NCBI GenBank assembly: GCA_022578605.1
Contig: MU394168.1
Coordinates: forward strand, 1-57,344
Direction: 5' to 3'
Origin: Camillea tinctor
Taxonomy: Eukaryota > Ascomycota > Sordariomycetes > Xylariales > Xylariaceae
DNA: 57,344 nucleotides
A model generated the notes under the pieces. That model was not told the DNA's origin, ran no database searches, and worked only from the letters and a program-made list of their open reading frames with translations. Each line of letters begins with the position of its first letter. The stretch's first letter is position 1. Positions 47,583 through 57,344 of this stretch are shown here, piece after piece. Made by a program: the position numbers and the translations under genes.

Positions 47583-49809
47583 ATGTCCTCCTCCGACCCC
47601 GAGAAGCCCACCGCGGTAGCCGAGGAGACGGTCGAGCACCACGAGGTCGTCACGACACCACCCATTGAGGAGAATGGGGAAGATGCTTTCCACGTCCATC
47701 TGAGCTGGCGGTCATGGGTACGTTGAGCGCGTCTGCTTTATGTGTTTTTGTTTCTGTGCGGCTCGCTTCTGCTACTGCGGCATTACGACGAATGTGATGT
47801 AGGGGGGCATAACTTCTATACTAAGATATAAGAAAGGAAAGATGATGATAACTGAAGGACATACTGACATATAACCCCCAATGGGGCAACCCCCGTGAAC
47901 AGCTCGTCGTCTTCGTAACATGTTTCGCGTACGTATCCCTCCCTCCTCCCCTCTCAGCCCTTCCAGTCCTAACACCCACTCACACACCCGCAGGATAATG
48001 TCCCAAATCTTCGTCGTCGTAGCCGCCGGTTCCGTGATCGCCTTCATCGTGCGGGACCTGGGCTCCGCCTCGATAGCCGGGTGGGTGATCCAGGGGCCCC
48101 TGCTAATGCAGAGCGTCCTGTCGCCCGTCGTGGGCCGGCTCTCGGACGTGCTGGACCGCAAGCTGCTCGCCGCGGTGCCGCCGCTCGTGGCCTGCGCCGG
48201 CGCCGTGGTGTCCGCCACCGCGACCTCCATGAGCATGCTTGTCGGCGGCGGGATCCTCATCGGCGCCACGCTGGCCACGATCTCCGTCGTCCAGGCCATC
48301 CCCGCCGAGATCCTGCCGCTGAAGTTCCGCGCCCTGGCCAACGGGTTCGCGTTCGTGGCCGGTGCGGTTGGTGGGTTGTAAGTAAAAGTTATAAAAATAA
48401 AATAAAAAACCCCTGATAGGGGTTTTGACTACGGGAGAGGTGAACTAAACTCCTCCCAGAATCGGCAGCCTCGGCGCCGGAGCCGTGACTAACGTCGACG
48501 CGGGCGGGTGGCGCTACATCTTCTGGATGCAGGCAGCTTTCCACGGGATCACGTCCGTAGGGCTGTTCTGCTTCTACTGGCCGCCGCCGCAGCCGCAGCG
48601 GCCGAAGTCCTCTTTTCGAGAGTTGCTCTGGGCCTGCGATCCGATCGGGTCGGCGATGTTCATCAGCAGCGCCACGTTGATGCTGCTCGGGCTGGACTGG
48701 GCCGGCGGCGCGTACGCGTGGTCTGATCCCCATGTCGCTGTGCCTGTAAGTCTGGGACTCGCGCTACTGGTTGGGTTTGTGCTGTATGGTGAGTGCCTCT
48801 CGCCCTCTCCTATTCAACTACTTAACATACACTAACTAACCCTCCCCCCCTTTCCCCTCATCAAAGAATGGAAAGGCCGCTCCGACGGCCTGGTGGCGCA
48901 CGTCTTCTTCCGGTCGAACGCCAACTTCGCGTACGCCGTGTTCGCCTTCGCGGTGGAGGGTTGGATCTTCTACAGCGCCGTCAACTCGATCGTGCCGCAG
49001 ATCGTGCTGCAGCTAGGTTTCGAGTCGGACGCCTGGCGCATCTCGCTGCGCCAGCTGAGCTACCAGCTCCCCGTGCTCTTCTCCTCGCTTCCCATCACCT
49101 GGTACGCCACCCGCTACAAGGACCTCAAGTCCCCGCTGCTCGTCACCTTCATTACGTTTCTCGTCGTGTAAGTTCTTACCCCCCTCCCTCCTTTTTTCTA
49201 CCCACCTACCTAACCATCCCCTCCCCCCTTTCCAGCACAATATGCTACGCCACCATCCGCCCCTCCTGGAACTCCCCCCAAATCGGGCTCAACGTCCTCG
49301 CCGCGATCGGGCAAGCCGGCCCCCTGACCCTCCTGGTAGCCTGCGTGCAATTCACGGCGCCGCACGCCTTCCTCTCGACCGCGACGGGTCTCGCCTTCTC
49401 CGCGCGCGCCATAGGTGGCGCCTTCGGCTCCGCGGTGCTGAACGCGATCATCAACGGGCGGCTGAGCTCGCACTATGCTGCTGCAGTCGGTGGCGCGGCC
49501 GTGAGCGCGGGGCTGCCGGAGAGCAGCGTGCCGGCCTTGCTGGCGGCGTTGGAGGCCGGGTCGGAGGGGAATGGGGTGGACGGGGCGAGCGCTGCGGTGT
49601 GGGACGCGGCGGTGGGCGAGAGCAGGTGGGAGTATGCGTACGCGTACCGGCTGGCGTGGGCGAGCGTGATTCCGTTTGTGGTGCTGGCGATTGTAGCGGT
49701 GGCGCTGCTGAAGGACGTCAAGGACCTGATGACGGAGAAGGTGGAAGCTACGGTTGAGCACGTCTCGGACGCCACGAGAGAGAAAGGGGTTACGCAAAAC
49801 TTGGAGTGA
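47583..49809 (+). CDS. MFS efflux/siderophore transporter of the TRI12 family
   Basis: Six exons: 47583-47717, 47903-47928 (26 bases), 47994-48377, 48460-48788, 48867-49167 and 49236-49809, giving 582 residues with about 14 membrane segments. The first cytosolic stretch is acidic (about residues 1-40). The first helix is interrupted by the tiny exon 2 (LVVFVTCF). The loop motif VVGRLSDVLDRKLLAA is the MFS motif A equivalent; SVVQAIPAEILPLKFRALAN and VTNVDAGGWRYIFWMQAA are typical of fungal TRI12-like pumps and siderophore transporters. Members export toxins or drugs or import iron-siderophores; the substrate is not readable here. No biosynthetic enzymes of a trichothecene or siderophore pathway adjoin it. 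The C-terminal tail is charged. Confidence 0.9.
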
Positions 49810-50620
49810 ATCTGTAGTAGCATAGACTTGATGGGGCTTGAATAGAAGAATATAGGGTTCCTTCTCGAGAGAGCTTGTGGGTTAAGAAACATGTACCTGT
49901 GTGTAAAAAAGGCATGTAAATGATTCTTTGATATAAAACTTTTCCTGGTTTCCTTATGTCCCCCCTTTTTTTCATTTGTCTAAATACCTTCTCCGAGTTG
50001 TAATCTATAGATCTCATACTTCTAACGTAATACCCCTATATCCATTGCATGTCATCCAAACAATCGAGCAAAACATCCCAAACTCATGGATAAATCAGAT
50101 ACCCTCTAGGCTTGTGGTTTTCTATTGTGTGCCGCGTCCTTTACAGCACTACTTTCGGGTTTAGTACATCTCGAATATTCGTATAAACTAAATATTCCAA
50201 GGATATCCTACCTTGTTAAGTGTGACAGGCGTGATATTTTTCATTCCACAACATCAAGCAACGCCAGATACAGAATCATGTGATGATGGCAGCAGTGGCC
50301 CCCAAGCGTAAGGTTTTGTCTCCCCCCCTCTCTAATTAATAGTTTCCATCAAAGCACTTTCATAGATATTGATGACATATCCACTTTGTATGCTATGATT
50401 TGATAGTAAAAGTCCATCAGCGGCTTTGCCAAAAAAAAATGTGGCTAAATTGGTAGATGATTGTTGAGTTTTCTCGCGTGGTCGTCGTTTCACACAATCC
50501 CCCTTTCCCCCATCCCGCGGGCTACGTATTTTATGTAGCTCATGAGGGCATTGATGTTGTTTAAGTTAGTATATAAACTAACTTGAAAGTCTTTCACTTA
50601 GGGTCATTTAGGATCATTTC
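49810..50620. other. Convergent spacer
   Basis: 3' regions of the MFS gene (plus) and Elp3 (minus). Short frames at 49790-50017 and 49976-50164 are unrecognised. No other feature seen. Confidence 0.5.
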
Positions 50621-52400
50621 TCAAGTCTCCTGGGGGCGTCCATCCAGCCACTTGCTCATATAAGGGCCGTCAAGCCAGTAGCCAAGCTTCTTGTAGTAGC
50701 TTCGAACGCCGACACCACTAATGACACTAATCTTGTCGCTCCCGTGCTCTTCACGGGCAATGCGCTCGGCCTCTTCCATGAGAAGAGTGCCAAAGCCCTG
50801 ATGCTGGAATTTCTTCGGATCTCTTGCATGCACGGGAACCGCCGTACCGTAGACATGGAGTTCTCTGACCAGACTGGTGGGCTGACCAGTAAGTTCCTCG
50901 CGGTAAGTATACTTCTCGGTACATTTACGCAGCCGAAGTAGGGCAACCAAGATATCCTGTTTGGGATCCTCATAGGCCAGGAAAGTTTCCCAGCCACCAT
51001 TAGCAGTGTAATCGCGGCGCACCAGTTCTATTTGATTTGGCCGAATCTTGTTCTTGACCTCGTTGATACCAACCTCGCGTGTTCTAACATCACGGCAAGT
51101 TGTACCAAAGTCTTTCATACGGGCGAGTGCAAGTTCTCGAAGATTTCCGTTCTCGACACCGGAGGTAACGAGAGGCATAGGAATATCTCTCTGTACGCGA
51201 TAAATTCTCGTCCAGGGTGGCACCAAAGCAAGAATTCGAGCCACAATATCGATCAAGGCGTTAGGGGTGTAGTTCTGGTATCGGCCGGTTCGCCACAACT
51301 CATACAAGCCAGTACCACGAATGACCAAGGTAGGGTATATCTTAAGACCGTCGGTTCGGAAGGCAGGGTTCTCAAAATACTCTCTGAACTGGTCCAGGTC
51401 ACGCTCCATTCCAACATTCGGCAGGTCGGGCATCATGTGCGATACTACTTTGAATCCGGCATCTTTTGCAAGGCAGAAAGTCTCGGCAACAGCGGCAACC
51501 GTGTGCCCACGATTCGTGTCTCGAGCGACATCTTCATACAGAGATTGCACACCCACCTCCAAGCGCGTACATCCGTATCGGAGCATATCGGTGAGATGTG
51601 GCTGTAAGCAATAGTCGGGTCTCGTCTCGATGGTAATGCCCACACATTTCACATTGCTCATTTCTCCGGCCTCGACAGCCTCGTCGACATTGGTGGTCTG
51701 GTAACCGCTTAGGGCGTTATGGAGTTGCGAGATAAATTCTTCCCGGTAAGGGACGGGTAAAGACATGAAAGTGCCTCCCATTATAATGTATTCGACCTTG
51801 TCCACCGAGTGACCCAGCGACTTCAACTGATCAACACGGCCTCGTGCCTGTTCGAAAGGGTCGTACCGAGCACGGATGGCACGCATCGAGGTTGGCTCGT
51901 ATCCTGTGTAGGACTGGGTGCTGTATTCGAAGTCCGAGTCGGGACCGCCAGGACAGTAAACACAGATGTTACCAGTGTAGGCGATATGGGGACAGCGGTG
52001 CGGCTTGCACATGACGGCGACCACAGCAATACCCGACGAGGTTCCTGGGTACAGGTAAACAGCTGTTAGCGATGATGGGGTCTCTCTACGCATATAGTTC
52101 ACACTTACGAATAGGTTTGGCTATCAGCTTCGGCATGATGTACTTCTTGTAATGCTCGGGAACCGCAGCGATGATGGCAGTTAAGGGAGGTATGTTTGCA
52201 AGCTTGTGCTTCCTCGACAGCTTGGAGCGCAAGCCATTCAGGTTTATGTCCCTCTTCGGGGCTTTGGGGTCTTTGGATGCTTCATGATCCTCTATCAGTG
52301 CACTCGCTATATCGGCGCAACATCGTAGAAAGCGCTCGTTCTCGGGAGGTAGATTGGCATCCTTCTTGCGAACTGTGGTTGTTATCGTTGTAGTCGACAT
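50621..52400 (-). CDS. ELP3: Elongator catalytic subunit Elp3 (radical SAM/acetyltransferase)
   Basis: Two exons on the minus strand: 52400-52109 and 52044-50621, joined within an Arg codon (C|GA), giving 571 residues (yeast 557). Elp3 is the enzyme of Elongator, which modifies wobble uridines of tRNAs (cm5U pathway). The radical-SAM cluster is clear: Cys115, Cys125 and Cys128 in [18 protein letters not shown], in C-x9-C-x2-C spacing. Highly conserved stretches follow, such as [18 protein letters not shown] and [12 protein letters not shown]. The C-terminal GNAT acetyltransferase domain has [18 protein letters not shown] (acetyl-CoA loop) and [19 protein letters not shown]. The N-terminal exon supplies the usual basic tRNA-binding lead-in. 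It is divergent from the Ubc1 gene. Confidence 0.96.
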
Positions 52401-53701
52401 GACTATTGTTATTTTTTCTTATTCTTCTTTTTGTTCCTGAGGATATTTTTAATGGGAGAGAAAGAGGTTATATAAATAAATCAATTTGTTGCTATAAAAA
52501 TAGTTTCGAGGTTAAAAGTTTGTAATGGAGAGAGTAGAAGAAGTACTATGTAACTCTTGAGATACTAGCTTTAGCTTTGGTATTGTTGGTAGAATACGTA
52601 TAAGAGGATAACGGTAGTGGGGTTAGCTGGAAGAAAAGAGAGAGAAAAAAACTGATCAATCATATTCATTCAATTATTAGGTTTTTGATAAGTTTAGGTA
52701 CGTACTGTACTATTGAGTACATTAGGTAACTAACCGTCTATTCAAACTCAAAACCCCGCTCAGCCTGCCTAGATTAAACTATACGTGAATAGCATCATTA
52801 GCACTGGTGCACGGACCATAAAACGCGGGGTGGATGGAAAGGTATCTGCATTTGCTCGTTCCATACCTACCCAAAGGTACCACCATAAGGTTCTTTGTAT
52901 TTACTTGGTGTGACTAAACTTACCTAAACCTTTTAAGCTCTATTCTATCTATCAGCGCAGCCCTTACCAGACCTTGCTACCTAATAATTCTTCTTTTTCA
53001 TTGTTCCATTTCCATTTTCATCCCCTCACCAACTCCAACTGCACTGCCTACTTAAGTACTTACTACTACCTACCTCCAGCTACCTGAGGTCATTTTATAA
53101 TAAGCCTTTAACCTAGGTGGTTTAAAACTTGTAATCTTTTCCCTCTTCCTCCATCACCTACTTAACATTACCTACATAACACTAGGTTACATACATACCT
53201 ATACATACCTAGGTTACTACATAGTAGTTAAGTACTACTTGGTACTATCTTATTCTTTCCTCTTCCTTTTTGTTTTTCTACTTTTTTTCTTTATTCCCTT
53301 TCCCTTCTCTGCCTTGCTTTACAACAGCACGGGCAGCAACAAACTTTACCGACCACCGACCAAAAAGAAAAAAGAAAGAAAAAAAGAAAGAAAGAAATAT
53401 TAAAATCACGACACCATTTTTCGTCACATCTATTAACAGTATCTTACTTACTCTCCTCTCCTACCACCATCACCATCACTCCCCTCTATTCTTCTGGTCC
53501 TAGTTTTATGATTGCCCTTCCTCCAGCGTTTTCATCAGCATCTATCAATTGTCTGTTGAGTCAAGATTGCACGCAAACGGAACGAACAAAACACCTGCTT
53601 TGGGTCCACAGTCAGATAATCTAAGAAGAAAACCTGTCAACAACCCACCTAGTACAACGAGTACATTCACGAAACCTTACGATCGACTACGCCTAACCAT
53701 C
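52401..53701. promoter_or_regulatory. Divergent promoter region, Elp3 / Ubc1
   Basis: A 1.3-kb spacer between the Elp3 start (minus) and the E2 start (plus). It is rich in CCTA/TAGG words (about 53045-53225) and has a plus-strand pyrimidine tract at 53245-53330, the probable leader of the E2 gene. The open frame that runs in from 53549 has no ATG before 53702. Confidence 0.45.
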
Positions 53702-54570
53702 ATGGCTTCAAGTAGAACGCGCAGGATTGCAAAGGAGCTCGCTGATATGGAGGCTGATGCGTACGCTTCTAAGATAACGGCCCAGCCTGCCGACAACAGC
53801 GGTGACCTGACACACCTTAAGGCTCGCATACCTGGTCCACCCGGTACGCCCTACGAAGGTGGTCAGTATATAGTGGATGTCAGGATTCCTACCGAATATC
53901 CCTTCCGCCCTCCCATCATGAAGTTCGATACCAAAGTCTGGCATCCCAATATCAGCAGTCAGACGGTAAGTCTCTCTACCCTTGTCCTTCCGGCTTCTCT
54001 TCTCGCCTGACTTCGCACTAATCGCTCGTATTCCCGGTAACAGGGCGCTATCTGTCTCGACACCCTCAGCTCAGCCTGGTCCCCTGTTCTTACTATCAAG
54101 TCGACCCTCCTGTCCCTTCAGTCACTCTTCGAGAGCCCCGAACCGAAAGATCCCCAGGATGCCGAGGTCGCCAAGATGATGCTCAACGACCCGGATGGCT
54201 TCAACAAGAAGGCACACGAGTGGGCTGTCACCCATGCCGGGGCTCCCAAGAATCCCAAGTACCAGGCTAGCCAGTCTCGATCCAACGTCCTACCCCAGCC
54301 CTCGCAGCAGGTGGACGATAGCCGGTATGGATTTCTTAGATCCCTCCCATCCCCTCCCTATATTCACCACGTACTGACCGGAATGATCTATCAAGGTACC
54401 AGGGGTATAATAAAGAACTCATTAATCGGTTTGTTAGCATGGGCTTCGATATTGACCGGGTTGTTGAGGCCTTTCAATATGTCGGCATCGAGACGTACGA
54501 TGGGCAGGACGTCGACCTTGAACCAGCTTATATGGGCGATATCACTGCTCGGCTGCTAGGAGAGCCCTAG
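53702..54570 (+). CDS. UBC1: Ubiquitin-conjugating enzyme E2 with UBA domain (Ubc1/UBE2K-like)
   Basis: Three exons: 53702-53965, 54044-54324 and 54396-54570, giving 239 residues (yeast Ubc1 is 215, human UBE2K 200). The enzyme carries ubiquitin as a thioester and extends Lys48-linked chains for proteasomal degradation. The UBC fold covers about residues 1-150, with PGPPGTPYEGGQY, the YPFRPP segment, HPN at 81-83 and catalytic Cys92 in TGAICLDTLSSAWSP. A linker leads to a C-terminal UBA domain (about 185-225) with ELINRFVSMGFDIDRVVEAF. The third exon is needed for the UBA domain; unspliced reading replaces it with unrelated sequence. The start was set at the Met of MASSRTRRIAKEL, which matches other E2 N-termini. 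Confidence 0.95.
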
Positions 54571-56801
54571 GCTAATTTTTGACCAGCCTAGAACCGGTCC
54601 GGTATAGCCATGGTCTATCGATGATATCTGCTGTGGCTTTTAGGTTCCAAGAATGATGGTTCTTGCGGCCTTTTTTCTATTTTATACAATACACGCATCT
54701 CGTTTTACTCGCAATAGCATGTGTGGAGTTTTAAGAAACAGGATATGGCCTACAGCCCTCCTTTGCATTTCCAACGAGCCTTTTTGGCTGTTGATTCGGA
54801 TCCAGAGAGAATTAAGTCCTGGGGGGATCCTGAGATTCAAGAAGCGAGGAGGGAGGGTGGGAGAGGGGCGTCTTGGAGTTATACTACTACAGCTTGATTC
54901 ACCAGCCTGACAATGTAAACAGCGTACATTATGGTTTTACTCGTCTTGGTGCAAATGTGGCTTGTAGAAGATGCCGGTTGCACCCTTACACTGCTTAATA
55001 CCAGGTCACCAGACTTTAAGCAGGTTCTAATGTGTCTTCTTGATCGATGACTTGCCAGTCACCCCAAAGAAGACTAGAATCTTATTTACTCACGAACATA
55101 TGCACAGCAGGATTTATCCTATAACCTATCAGGAAGGGGGAAAAGTGGCAGTATGTATTTATCTTGTGTTTTTAGCTGGCCAGTGTCTTTGGGTTGAAGG
55201 CAAGATGCAAATAGCAATGACATGATATGAGAAATAACCTAGGTTAGAAGTTATACCATTTACTAACATGCTAGTTCTGCCGTTGAAAGCCGTTTGTGTT
55301 CCACGTGATTGGGACATATTTAAGAGTTTATTACACGACGTTACGTCGGCATCACATATTCCATTATATTATAGTGCTATTCTGGGTAGTATCTACCTAG
55401 TAGGTAGTATGTAATACTCAGGTACGGGTATTTTCCATATCAGCTATTTTAAAGACGTGGTTTTTTATTTATAGCATAGAATGTCCTTGTCATGTGATCA
55501 AGACAGAAAAGGGGAATGCATGTACTACCTCAGACAACCTTAGCATAGAGGTATGGATACCTAGGTACTAGTAGTACTTATGTAATGCATGATATCTTAT
55601 CAGAATATAATCCGTCGCTTATCACATGCCTAGCATGATGGAAAAAGAAAAACGGAGAGGTTAAGTACTACCTACCTAGCACTAACTAGAAAACCCCTTC
55701 GGGTAGGCACGACATGCATACATAGGTATGTACCTAGGTACATAAGTTGGGACATACATATTCTGTAGGCAACTTACACACACAGGCACTTAAACAAACG
55801 GTCCTCTTCAAGTCCCAATCATATAGCTCTATCCCTCTCCTCTGCTCACGGAGGGGTTTCCGGTAGCCGGGATCGACTGCCATACCGTTCTGCTTCCCAT
55901 CGCTTCGGGACTTAGAAGAGGGGCCACTTTCCTAATTAGGGAAGTTCTCTATAGCAGGCTGTTACGAGGTGTGCTGCTTCAAACAACTTCCCATGTGGTT
56001 CTTAATCATGTCTAACCTAAGTACTACCTTCTCTGGGTAAATTAAGACATGCCTTGCGAAGTTGCATTATAAGAGCATCTTATTCAATGCGTGGTGTTTG
56101 AGTATGCTGGTAAGTGTGCATCCTAGTTATCGAAGCAAGTCCAAAGTCGTGGCACTAATTGCATAGCTATAAAAGAGAGAGGACGCTATATAGTGGTTGA
56201 CTAGCATTCAATCAATCAAACACGCATTCGAGCTAAAACAGGTATATAGACTTGAAAGTGTAAGAAAAAGAAAAGTGATAAGTAAGTACATAGTACTCAT
56301 ATATGTACATATTGATATTTGATGTCTTTATGACAATATTTACATGCTATCTATATACCTAACCTAGATACCTATTTGATCGGGTTCAGTGTTATCATAA
56401 GCTAGAATGATGAATAGTACATTAATCTAGAATTGCCTCATTTTAGTTTTTAAGCGCAGGGTTTTGAACACAACATCAACATTACAGAAGTAAATATATA
56501 TAACCTACTTTATTCTGAGACTTTATATTAAGAAGAAGAATATATATATATGTGTATAGGTGAAGTTGGTTCCATTGATATTGACCAGCATATAAGTGCC
56601 GGTAGACTAGATTCTAGAACTATCAAACAGGTTAGGCTACCTCCAATAGTCATCTACGTTTACCCATACTGTGGACTATACCTGCAGCACAGTACAGCAC
56701 GACCCGAGCCGATGACGCTATAAGCGGGCAAGGTACGGAGTACATACCTCTCGACGTAGGGTTATCTGCCTGTCTGTCTTACCTTCCCTCGAGTATACAC
56801 A
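54571..56801. other. Gene-free spacer with many TACCTAGGTA-type words
   Basis: 3' region of Ubc1, then non-coding DNA. The 18-base palindrome TATGTACCTAGGTACATA lies at 55727-55744, and related words occur at about 55393-55410, 55558-55575 and 55664-55680. Open frames at 54653-54910 and 55040-55225 are unrecognised. Confidence 0.5.
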
Positions 56802-57344
56802 TGACCAGGGGGTCAAATTTTCTGGCCAGGGGGTCAAAAAGCTTGGACCATCACTTTTTGACCATGGGGTCAAATTTTTTAACCCCCTCCTTAGCTGAGC
56901 CAACGCTGACCTTACGTTTATTAGTTATAATTGCTAACTACTTAATATAATAGTGTAGCTAAGTAAATAATAGTGTAGCTAAGTAAATAATAGATAAATA
57001 AGCAGCAATACATTAAGTTAAAAATATTAGCATATATAAAGATATATATTATAGTTAACAACTATAAAGTTATTAACGTACTTATACTCAACGTATGTTT
57101 AACGTAAGGTTATAAAGCTTACGCTAACCTTACGCTAACCTTATGCTAACCTTACGCCGACTTGATATATTAATATAACAGTAATAAATATAGGCTTTAT
57201 ATTAAGTATACGTTGATATAATACTTAAACGTAAGGTCAACGTTGGCTTAACTGAGGAGGGGGTCAAAAAATCAGACCCCCTGGCCAAAAAGTGATGGTC
57301 TAAGCTTTTTGACCCCCTGGCCAGAAAATTTGACCCCCTGGTCA
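56802..57344. mobile_element. MITE-like element with 119-bp terminal inverted repeats
   Basis: 56802-56920 and 57226-57344 are inverted repeats of equal length, about 90 percent identical by eye (about ten differences, mostly transitions). Each arm holds several copies of a GGGGGTCAAA-like word, in both orientations, around the sentence TGACCAGGGGGTCAAA. The 305-base centre is AT-rich and non-coding, so the element is non-autonomous. Inside are a 20-bp unit in two exact tandem copies (56951-56990) and about three copies of an 11-bp TTACGCTAACC unit (57119-57155). The right arm ends at the window edge, so target-site duplication cannot be checked and the repeat may extend further. Confidence 0.75.

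Noticed and set aside
47583..49809. Toxin-export role for the TRI12-like pump
   Set aside because: Family membership alone does not show substrate, and no toxin or siderophore biosynthetic gene is adjacent.
53549..53701. N-terminal extension of the E2 gene
   Set aside because: The frame is open but begins with TTG, has no ATG before 53702, and E2 proteins start at the position chosen.

Overview
The window is nuclear DNA of a filamentous ascomycete (Pezizomycotina, most likely Sordariomycetes). The evidence is short (about 50-120 bp) GT-AG introns, GC-rich coding exons in AT-richer spacers, pyrimidine-rich leaders, fungus-specific families (GLEYA lectin, TRI12-type MFS pump, fungal TauD and amino acid permease forms, GPI-anchored proteins) and an extremely AT-rich block typical of repeat-induced point mutation (RIP). 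No bacterial-style operons, CRISPR arrays, rRNA genes or convincing tRNA genes were seen. The species cannot be fixed from the window alone.

Layout. 1-4130 is a gene-free, almost pure A/T block that ends abruptly at a small inverted repeat. 4131-5458 is a non-coding transition. 5.4-24.2 kb holds accessory and metabolic genes: a secreted beta-helix protein, a TauD-like dioxygenase, an amino acid permease, cyclin H (minus strand), a GPI-type secreted protein, a second 2-oxoglutarate oxygenase lying directly beside an assembly gap, and a BAR-domain protein (minus). 24.2-29.2 kb is a 5-kb stretch with no recognisable gene. 29.2-35.1 kb has a secreted GLEYA protein (minus), a GPI-type ecto-5'-nucleotidase and a small zinc-cluster protein (minus). 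35.1-38.6 kb is gene-poor and carries two diverged copies of an unnamed repeat. 38.6-54.6 kb is rich in conserved genes: a SYLF/Ysc84-like protein, proteasome ATPase Rpt2, succinyl-CoA ligase alpha, a TRI12-family MFS pump, Elp3 and a Ubc1/UBE2K-type E2. 54.6-57.3 kb is non-coding and ends in a short DNA transposon-like element with 119-bp terminal inverted repeats that reaches the last base.

Sixteen protein genes were reconstructed, twelve of them by joining exons at GT-AG junctions that keep the frame and the family alignment. Two pairs are divergent and probably share control DNA: Rpt2/succinyl-CoA ligase (43029-43821) and Elp3/Ubc1 (52401-53701). The conserved genes serve general cell functions (transcription and cell-cycle kinase regulation, proteasome, TCA cycle, tRNA wobble modification, ubiquitination, actin and membrane remodelling). 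The others are secreted, surface or transport proteins. I found no convincing biosynthetic cluster and no clearly novel multi-gene system. The most distinctive signals are structural: the RIP block, the terminal-repeat element, the duplicated 36/37-kb repeat, the homopolymer-flanked gap and an Rpt2 gene whose start codon is a whole coding exon.
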